From: Bryobacterales bacterium
GTDB lineage: Bacteria > Cyanobacteriota > Vampirovibrionia > Obscuribacterales > Obscuribacteraceae
Length of the DNA: 6,633 bases
Direction: 5' to 3'
Assembly: GCA_903970295.1 (NCBI GenBank)
Contig: CAJCHQ010000569.1
Location: forward strand, 1 to 6,633
Shown: piece by piece, positions 1 through 4,630 of the stretch
Layout of the letters: each line of letters opens with the position of its first letter
Position numbering within the stretch: position 1 is the first letter of the stretch
Translations under genes and position numbers: made by a program
Notes under the pieces: model-generated
Told to the model about the DNA's origin: nothing
The model's database searches: none
Seen by the model: the letters and a program-made list of their open reading frames with translations, nothing else

Positions 1-66
1 AAAACCAGTGCCGTCACAGGCAACGGCAACGCTTCTCGCGTCACTGATTCAATGATGTGCTTAGTG

Positions 67-903
67 CTACTCACCACGGTAAACGGGCGGCCTCTTCTCA
101 GCGAATGCTGCTAACCCTTCTAGCCTATCCTTCGTGTTCAAAAGTTGCAAATAAGCTTTTGTTTCAAGAGCGAGCCCGGCCTCTAGATCCCGATCGAAGC
201 CCTGATCGATTGCATACTTAGCCTGTTTGAGCGAGAGCGGTGCAGCTGAGGCAATTTCGGCAGCCCAGGCGCGCACCTCCCTGAGCAAAGGTTCATGAAA
301 AGCGCTTCCTTCAGAAGCCTCTTCATCGACGACGCGATGAATCAGCCCTAATTCAAAACCCTTCTGAGCGGTGAGTGGAGCTGCTGTCAAAATCAGCTCT
401 TTCGCTTTGGAGAGGCCGATCAGCCGGGGCAGGCGTTGGGTTCCTCCCGCACCGGGGATGATACCAAGTTTAACTTCAGTCAAACGCAGCGAAGCGTCCT
501 TGACCATGACCCGCAAATCACACGCCAATGCCAGTTCGGTTCCACCACCAAATGCCGAGCCGTTGATCGCCCCAATCACGGTTTGTGGCAAATTCTCAAG
601 GGCGCGCATCGTGCTCTGAATCAGGGCGATGTAGTCAATAGCTTCAGCTAGAGTCATCGACTTGCGCTCGGTTAGATCGGCACCGGCGCAGAATGTCTTC
701 AGACCTGAACCGACTATAGCGACAACGCGAGTATCACGATCGCTCGCCAATTTATCGCAAGCTTCGCGAAGTGCATAGAGAAGTGGGCGATTCAAGCAAT
801 TCATCACTTTCGGTCGGCTCAGTTTGAGCCAGGTAACGTACGATTCCTTCTCGACTACCAGCACCGTACCGATATCGGTTCGACCTAATTGCTCGTCTGT
901 CAC
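67..903 (-). CDS. Enoyl-CoA hydratase/isomerase family protein, probable 3-methylglutaconyl-CoA hydratase (AUH/LiuC type)
   Basis: This 278-residue protein has the usual crotonase length. It probably adds water to 3-methylglutaconyl-CoA to give HMG-CoA, in the cytoplasm. Visible signatures are the first oxyanion-hole motif FCAGADL (71-77), the second in NGSAFGGGTEL (114-124), catalytic Glu123, and a second catalytic Glu143 in LTEVKLGIIPGAGGTQRLP. The two glutamates are 20 residues apart, as are Glu144 and Glu164 of rat enoyl-CoA hydratase. The C-terminal TKDRLEGLAAFAEKRPP (257-273) closely resembles the tail of human AUH as I remember it, which favours methylglutaconyl-CoA hydratase over a general beta-oxidation enzyme. 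The HMG-CoA lyase gene 70 bases upstream makes the product of this enzyme its substrate. The start is GTG at 901-903, preceded by AGAGGGGCAGGATCACAA; the next in-frame Met (34) would remove the first beta strand. The family is near certain; the substrate is inferred from the tail and context. Confidence 0.9.
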   Translation of the reverse strand: MTDEQLGRTDIGTVLVVEKESYVTWLKLSRPKVMNCLNRPLLYALREACDKLASDRDTRVVAIVGSGLKTFCAGADLTERKSMTLAEAIDYIALIQSTMRALENLPQTVIGAINGSAFGGGTELALACDLRVMVKDASLRLTEVKLGIIPGAGGTQRLPRLIGLSKAKELILTAAPLTAQKGFELGLIHRVVDEEASEGSAFHEPLLREVRAWAAEIASAAPLSLKQAKYAIDQGFDRDLEAGLALETKAYLQLLNTKDRLEGLAAFAEKRPPVYRGE

Positions 904-973
904 TTGTGATCCTGCCCCTCTAATCTGCGATCTGGCGGGCGCTTGACCGCCCTATTTGATACAAGGATAACTT

Positions 974-1909
974 TCAGGAGCCGGCCGAAATCTTTTCTTC
1001 ATTTTTCGCCCGTGAAGCTAAAGCAGCTTGCAGGTATCGACCAGGCAATGTTTTATGCAAAAGCTCGCTGGCCAGCAGTCCGGCATCAACAAGCTTTTCT
1101 AAATCGATGCCGGTTTTGATGCCCATGCCATGGAGCATATAAACCAGATCTTCTGTGGCCAAATTGCCGGCAGCACCGGGAGCATAGGGGCACCCCCCGA
1201 GGCCGCCAATGCTGGCATCGAATGTTTTGACACCGGCGCTCAAGCCGGCCAGAACATTAGCTAAAGCTGTGCCGCGCGTGTCATGAAAATGGAGAGCCAT
1301 TTTATCCAGTGCCACATCTTTTTTAAGCAAACCGATCATCTCGAGAACATCATTGGGTGTGGCAGCACCGATGGTATCACCCAGAGAAATCTCATCGACA
1401 CCGATAGCCAGCAATTCCTTCACTACCTTAGCCACCTGGGATGGTGCCACTTTGCCTTCATAAGGGCAGACAAATACTACTGACACATAGCAGCGAATCC
1501 GCTTGCCATCACACTTAGCGGCATCTGCTACCAGGCGCAGATTGGCCACAGCCTCGGCAATAGTTTTGTTGATATTTTTGCGGCTGTGCGATTCGGTCGC
1601 TGACAAAAAGAAGGCGACCTCACTCAAATTAGCTTTTTTCGCCGACTCATACCCCTTTAGATTGGGCACAAGGGCCAGGGCGCGCACGCCGGCAGGCAAA
1701 TGCAGTGCTTGTGCCACAGCCAAACCATCGGCGAGTTGCGGAATCCATTTCGGTGACACGAAAGATGTAATTTCTATCCGCGACAAACCAGCCTGGGCAA
1801 GACTTTCGATCAATCGAACTTTATCCGCGGTGGGCACATTCTGCTTCTCATTCTGCAGCCCGTCACGAGGTCCGACTTCGACAATTGTTACTTCGCTGGG
1901 AAAATTCAC
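974..1909 (-). CDS. mvaB: Hydroxymethylglutaryl-CoA lyase
   Basis: This 311-residue DRE-TIM metallolyase cleaves HMG-CoA to acetoacetate and acetyl-CoA, the last step of leucine breakdown. The sequence shows VEVGPRDGLQNE (10-21) with Arg15 and Asp16, TSFVSPKW (48-55), SLGDTIGAATP (175-185), metal-binding His207 and His209 in LHFHDT, and the signature GGLGGCPYAPGAAGNLATED with catalytic Cys240 and Asn249. The offset to human HMGCL (R41, D42, H233, H235, C266, N275) is a constant 26 residues, so every catalytic residue is kept and the fold has no large insertion. The chosen start is GTG at 1907-1909, which puts the first strand at residues 6-12. It lies 15 bases after the TAG stop of the biotin carrier gene and in the same frame. 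No strong Shine-Dalgarno sits at the ideal distance, so translation may be coupled to the upstream gene. The hydratase gene follows 70 bases downstream. The symbol is by family; liuE or yngG would be equivalent names. Confidence 0.95.
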   Translation of the reverse strand: MNFPSEVTIVEVGPRDGLQNEKQNVPTADKVRLIESLAQAGLSRIEITSFVSPKWIPQLADGLAVAQALHLPAGVRALALVPNLKGYESAKKANLSEVAFFLSATESHSRKNINKTIAEAVANLRLVADAAKCDGKRIRCYVSVVFVCPYEGKVAPSQVAKVVKELLAIGVDEISLGDTIGAATPNDVLEMIGLLKKDVALDKMALHFHDTRGTALANVLAGLSAGVKTFDASIGGLGGCPYAPGAAGNLATEDLVYMLHGMGIKTGIDLEKLVDAGLLASELLHKTLPGRYLQAALASRAKNEEKISAGS

Positions 1910-1924
1910 GATCTCAACTGCATC

Positions 1925-2137
1925 CTACTCCAGAACTAAGAGCGCATCACCTTCGTTGACAAAATCACCTGTATTAACTTTCACTTGAGCGACTTTCCCG
2001 GCTTGATCGGCTTGCACCGGCAATTGCATTTTCATGGACTCGAGGATCGCTACGTCCATGCCGTCGGTTACCTGATCGCCAGTCTTGACGAGGATTTCGA
2101 TCACCATCCCAGCCATCATGGAAGATATTTGTTTCAT
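1925..2137 (-). CDS. Small biotin carrier protein (biotinyl domain) of an acyl-CoA carboxylase
   Basis: This 70-residue protein consists of a single biotinyl/lipoyl domain. The attachment motif LESMKM is at 32-37 and Lys36 is the expected biotinylated lysine. The two half-domain repeats typical of this fold are visible: GMVIEILVKTGDQVTDG before the lysine and GKVAQVKVNTGDFVNEGD after it. The carrier shuttles carboxyl groups between a biotin carboxylase and a carboxyltransferase. Both must be encoded elsewhere, as neither is in the window. It heads a cluster with HMG-CoA lyase and a methylglutaconyl-CoA hydratase, so the likely complex is 3-methylcrotonyl-CoA carboxylase. Bacillus YngHB is a stand-alone carrier of similar size in the same gene order. 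The ATG at 2135-2137 is preceded by AAGGGG five bases upstream. A lipoyl carrier is unlikely because MKM is the biotin-type context. Confidence 0.9.
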   Translation of the reverse strand: MKQISSMMAGMVIEILVKTGDQVTDGMDVAILESMKMQLPVQADQAGKVAQVKVNTGDFVNEGDALLVLE

Positions 2138-2156
2138 TGGTGCCCCTTACTCGAAA

Positions 2157-2202
2157 GCTCATTTGCCCAGGTGGATGCTAAGTGATCCATCGGCAAATGA
2201 GC
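2157..2202. repeat. Long hairpin-forming inverted repeat upstream of the biotin carrier gene
   Basis: GCTCATTTGCC (2157-2167) is matched exactly by its inverse GGCAAATGAGC (2192-2202). Inside, after a 2-base bulge, 2170-2176 pairs with 2185-2191 (seven pairs, one of them G-U if read as plus-strand RNA), leaving an 8-base loop. The hairpin sits in the 129-base gap between the 314-residue gene and the biotin carrier gene and ends just 8 bases before the carrier's Shine-Dalgarno. On the minus strand only three T residues follow, so it is a weak intrinsic-terminator candidate. It could equally be a leader structure, a protein-binding palindrome or a transcript-end stabiliser. The pairing is certain; the role is not. 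Confidence 0.6.
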
Positions 2203-2266
2203 GTATCGTAGCAAAAAGCCCTGACTGAGTTTACAGAGTTACTAATAAGTTAGCTGCCATCCCAGG

Positions 2267-3211
2267 TTAGCGGAACAGACCGCGCAAAGCATCATTGATG
2301 CTTTTGACGGTGTCATCGTTTTCATCATCCAGGTCGGAGGCCGACTCGTCGTCGGCATGGCTGGCTTGTGCGGGCTGAGAGGATGGCGCTTGCGGTGGGT
2401 TAGAAGAATAAAAATCTGCCGACGCCGGATTTTCGTTTGGCTGGCTACTTTCGCTCACGGCTGCCGGAGGTGCACCCGTGCTGAGCGGTGCGAACAGATC
2501 GAGTATGTCGAATTTATCAGCTGGTGGTTGGCTCGACGGTGTGGGAGCCAAAGGCAAAGCTTGAAAAGTGCCCGAATTCACCTGATTGATCGCGGTTTCA
2601 ATCGGTATGGGCGGCAAAGATGGTGCCGCTGTGGGCATAAGCGGCGCCTGCATCGGCATGGGCTGAGGCATCGGCGCCTGTGCTTGCGATTGAGCAGACG
2701 GCTGCGCCGACATTGGCTGTGCTAAAGCAGACGGTGCAGCCATGGCCGCTTGGGGCGGCAGAGCTGCCTGGCTCGAAGCAGTCTGAATTGGAGGCGGCGG
2801 CGTGAACAACGAATTGGAAGCAGGCGGAGACGTCGGCACAGGTCCCGAATGTTGGGGATTGGTTGGCGGCGGCGAAGAAAATAATTGGGAGGCCGCGTCT
2901 GATAGCATACTGGTGGCTGCCGGAGCCGCAGTCATCACAACGCTTGGCACAGGTGTCGGAATCGGCTGAGGTGTTGGTGGAGAGCCACCATAGACGCTAC
3001 GCGCATAAAAGCGACCACCGGCATAGCGATTTTTCATTTCCCAAATCTTGTCTCGATCGGAAGCTATCTTAGTTTGCCGGGCGATCGCTGTCGCGATTCG
3101 CTTCTCTAATTCTCCGATCTGTTGATTGACGACATTGATTTCTTCACGCGTATGAGCTTCTTTCTCCGCGAATTCATCGAGCAGCTTTTTCAACATCTCC
3201 AAACTGGGCAT
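2267..3211 (-). CDS. Hypothetical protein: coiled-coil head, Pro/Ala/Ser/Gln-rich disordered body, acidic tail
   Basis: I do not recognise this 314-residue protein. Residues 1-62 are charged and heptad-like (hydrophobics at I25, V28, I32, L35, I39, I43), suggesting a coiled coil. Residues 76-285 are low-complexity, rich in Pro, Ala, Ser, Gln and Met, and surely disordered. The end combines an acidic stretch (DDESASDLDDENDD, 287-300) with a short amphipathic helix (TVKSINDALRGLFR). Hydrophobic islands containing Leu-Phe recur in the disordered part: SQLF (108-111), SLF (134-136), ILDLF (236-240) and the C-terminal GLFR. They could be short binding motifs. There is no signal peptide or membrane segment. 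The ATG start has GAGGAG 11 bases upstream. It is flanked by hairpin-bearing gaps on both sides, so it is probably transcribed on its own. Function is unknown; a scaffold or adaptor role would be a guess from architecture alone. It reads as a real gene because it has a good ribosome site and its low-complexity composition is consistent along the frame. Confidence 0.75.
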   Translation of the reverse strand: MPSLEMLKKLLDEFAEKEAHTREEINVVNQQIGELEKRIATAIARQTKIASDRDKIWEMKNRYAGGRFYARSVYGGSPPTPQPIPTPVPSVVMTAAPAATSMLSDAASQLFSSPPPTNPQHSGPVPTSPPASNSLFTPPPPIQTASSQAALPPQAAMAAPSALAQPMSAQPSAQSQAQAPMPQPMPMQAPLMPTAAPSLPPIPIETAINQVNSGTFQALPLAPTPSSQPPADKFDILDLFAPLSTGAPPAAVSESSQPNENPASADFYSSNPPQAPSSQPAQASHADDESASDLDDENDDTVKSINDALRGLFR

Positions 3212-3305
3212 ACTGATTCGAGCTCCTCATTGTATTTTTTCAGCAAAAGCGGAGGCGCCAGCCCCTATGAGTTTATTACCACCCATCATAGAATTAAATC
3301 ATCAA

Positions 3306-3335
3306 GCCGGACGCTTGCATACGCAAGGGTCCGGC
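3306..3335 (-). terminator. Stable GC-rich hairpin between the 300- and 314-residue genes
   Basis: GCCGGAC (3306-3312) pairs exactly with GTCCGGC (3329-3335). After one G-G mismatch, CTTGC (3314-3318) pairs with GCAAG (3323-3327) around a 4-base loop. Read on the minus strand it lies 115 bases after the stop of the 300-residue gene and is followed by TTGATGATTTAATT, which is T-rich but not a clean T-tract. It may be a second terminator or a transcript 3'-end structure. It lies 94 bases before the start of the next gene, so a leader role is also possible. Confidence 0.4.
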
Positions 3336-3381
3336 GAATATTAATGTGTCGGGCCAGGCTGATAATGAATTCTGCCAGCAA

Positions 3382-3416
3382 ACAAAGCGCTTGGAATCAT
3401 TTGCCGAGCGCTTTGT
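3382..3416 (-). terminator. Probable intrinsic terminator after the 300-residue gene
   Basis: ACAAAGCGCT (3382-3391) and AGCGCTTTGT (3407-3416) form a perfect 10-base-pair inverted repeat. Two more GC pairs inside extend it past one imperfect position, and the loop is 9 bases. It starts 34 bases after the TAA stop of the upstream gene on the minus strand. The descending arm plus the following bases read GCTTTGTTTGC, a short interrupted T-run. Position and shape fit a factor-independent terminator, though the T-tract is weak. Confidence 0.45.
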
Positions 3417-3450
3417 GCCTGAGGGAAGAGGCGCGAAATTCTGTTTTTGC

Positions 3451-4353
3451 TTATTTTGATTCTGCCTGAGCTTCGGCATCACGACGCGCAGTCGCCGCTT
3501 TCGTCTCATTGACAAGATTGCCGAAAAGCCACATGCACAGTTCATCCAACGAATCTACGTTGGGGACGCCGTTTTCCATGCGCCACATCATTCCCTCTTC
3601 GGTGATTCGAACTTGAATCCTGGAGAGCGGCTTGTATTCATTTTCCATTTTGCTCAGCGCCATCACTTTATTGACCGGCAACAGGTAGAACTCGACGAAT
3701 TCATTCTTGCCCCGCATGACAAGACTGTATACACGAGTGGAAAGACGGGCGCGGAAGTAAGTTTCGGTCTCCTCAGCTTCACGCATCTTGCTGAAACGAG
3801 TCACCTCGGTGACATCACCAGATATAGTGCCAGAGACGTGCAGATCGGTACCGGCAGCAATCTGATTGAATTCGAATGTGTAGCGTTGCAGCAGTCCATA
3901 AATCTTGTCGATTAAGGTCTCGATACCTTTCTTGTAGACTGTCTCTCGATAGAGCTTTTGCAGCTGAACGCCCTTCTGGTCGGCGAGGAACTGCATCGAG
4001 TCTTCTTTCAGCTTGTACATCCAATCATTGCCGGCAGTGGCTGGCTCAGATTCGTGATAAACAAGAATTTGCTGAGAGAGAGTGCCGCTTTGTGCGGTTC
4101 CGGTTAGTGGCACGGCTGCCTGGCCAGCGACTTCGAACATGCCGCGGTCGACATTTTTTGCCAAACCCTTTTGTTGAGGAATTGTCGCCGGATGAGTGTC
4201 AAAGAACTTGCGCATATCTTTGCTATCTTGCGGTTTTTTTCCGTCCCGCCGAGGTTCTTTGCCTGGACTAGGATTGATGCCGGCGTAGCGATTTTCCGCG
4301 CGCCTCGGCTTGTCACCCTTCTCTGGCTTCGCGCCCCCACTGTTTTGCCACAT
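3451..4353 (-). CDS. Uncharacterised protein with a domain shared with the neighbouring histidine kinase
   Basis: This 300-residue protein has no family name I can give. Residues 1-65 are basic, Pro/Gly-rich and probably disordered. Residues 65-135 are of mixed character. Residues 141-288 form a domain that matches residues 108-265 of the adjacent histidine kinase. Matching anchors are EFNQIAAG (161-168), DVTEV (180-184), YFRARLSTRVYSLVMRG (199-215), EFYLLP (221-226) and SLDELCMWLFGNL (268-280). The spacing from YFRAR to EFYLLP is 22 residues in both proteins. The C-terminal helix is charged (ATARRDAEAQAESK). No signal peptide, membrane segment or known catalytic motif is visible, so a cytoplasmic binding protein is the simplest reading. 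The ATG is preceded by AAGGAGG with a 9-base spacer, the best ribosome site in the window. A sigma-70-like promoter lies about 95 bases upstream. Ligand and partner are unknown; a regulatory link to the kinase is inference. Confidence 0.85.
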   Translation of the reverse strand: MWQNSGGAKPEKGDKPRRAENRYAGINPSPGKEPRRDGKKPQDSKDMRKFFDTHPATIPQQKGLAKNVDRGMFEVAGQAAVPLTGTAQSGTLSQQILVYHESEPATAGNDWMYKLKEDSMQFLADQKGVQLQKLYRETVYKKGIETLIDKIYGLLQRYTFEFNQIAAGTDLHVSGTISGDVTEVTRFSKMREAEETETYFRARLSTRVYSLVMRGKNEFVEFYLLPVNKVMALSKMENEYKPLSRIQVRITEEGMMWRMENGVPNVDSLDELCMWLFGNLVNETKAATARRDAEAQAESK

Positions 4354-4447
4354 TCTCGACAGCCTCCTTCCTCGCTAAAGCAGTATGCCCGCTCCCGGTG
4401 CATTTAAATCCAGCATTTTCCAGGTGGCAGCGGTCCCTCTCACATAG

Positions 4448-4476
4448 ATTATGAAAGCCGCATGTTTGCTTGTAAA
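4448..4476 (-). promoter_or_regulatory. Predicted sigma-70-type promoter of the 300-residue gene
   Basis: Reading the minus strand, a -35 box TTTACA (4471-4476; 5 of 6 to consensus) and a -10 box CATAAT (4448-4453; 5 of 6) are separated by exactly 17 bases (4454-4470). Transcription would begin near 4441, giving a leader of roughly 88 bases before the ATG at 4353. It lies in the non-coding gap after the kinase gene, so the 300-residue protein can probably be made independently of the two-component operon. This is a motif match only. Confidence 0.5.
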
Positions 4477-4546
4477 TGCGCTAATTCGCGTATAGAAGTG
4501 GCAAATGCACAATTCAAGCAGGCTCATGCCATTGGCTAGTGGCGCC

Positions 4547-4580
4547 TGGTCGCCCGCGATTGGTCGCCCACGATTGGTCG
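4547..4580. repeat. 14-base tandem direct repeat, about 2.4 copies
   Basis: TGGTCGCCCGCGAT (4547-4560) is followed directly by TGGTCGCCCACGAT (4561-4574), differing at one base, and then by a partial third copy TGGTCG (4575-4580). It lies between the kinase stop and the promoter of the 300-residue gene, about 70 to 100 bases upstream of the predicted -35 box. It may be replication slippage, or spaced binding sites for a regulator. The 14-base period is not a whole number of helical turns. Confidence 0.6.
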
Positions 4581-4630
4581 GACACCCTTTTTATCAGTCC
4601 CTTTGACAGCCGCCAGCAGCTCGAACTGTT

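Noticed and set aside
9..28. A 6-base-pair hairpin (TGCCGT/ACGGCA) followed on the minus strand by CTGGTTTT at the window edge, possibly a terminator after the hydratase gene
   Set aside because: The stem is short, the spacer before the T-run is long, and the T-run is cut by the window edge. It cannot be judged.
1..55. Possible end of a plus-strand gene (frame stopping at TGA 53-55) or start of a minus-strand gene (GTG, plus-strand 41-43)
   Set aside because: Each gives fewer than 20 codons with no motif, and the minus-strand candidate has no ribosome site. Neither can be supported.
1503..1988. A 161-residue plus-strand open frame
   Set aside because: It lies opposite HMG-CoA lyase and the biotin carrier, whose frames carry clear catalytic motifs. 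The plus-strand translation is Ser/Thr/Arg-rich and resembles no family.
2357..2725. A 122-residue plus-strand open frame rich in Arg and Cys
   Set aside because: It is the antisense of the Pro/Ala/Gln-rich gene. Its Arg/Cys/Trp bias is the expected by-product of that composition, and no ribosome site supports it.
3229..3234. TACAAT, a -10-like box upstream of the 314-residue gene
   Set aside because: Transcription would begin within the GAGGAG ribosome site, and no -35 box lies 16-18 bases upstream.
3876..4271. A 131-residue plus-strand open frame
   Set aside because: It is antisense to the 300-residue gene, whose homology to the kinase domain fixes the real frame.
4104..4403. A 99-residue minus-strand open frame overlapping the start of the 300-residue gene
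   Set aside because: It is out of frame with the gene that has the AAGGAGG site and domain homology. Its translation has no recognisable features.
4354..4630. Searched for a CRISPR array, tRNA or mobile-element ends in the longest gap
   Set aside because: The only repeat is the short 14-base tandem tract. There are no spacers, cloverleaf or terminal inverted repeats with target duplications.
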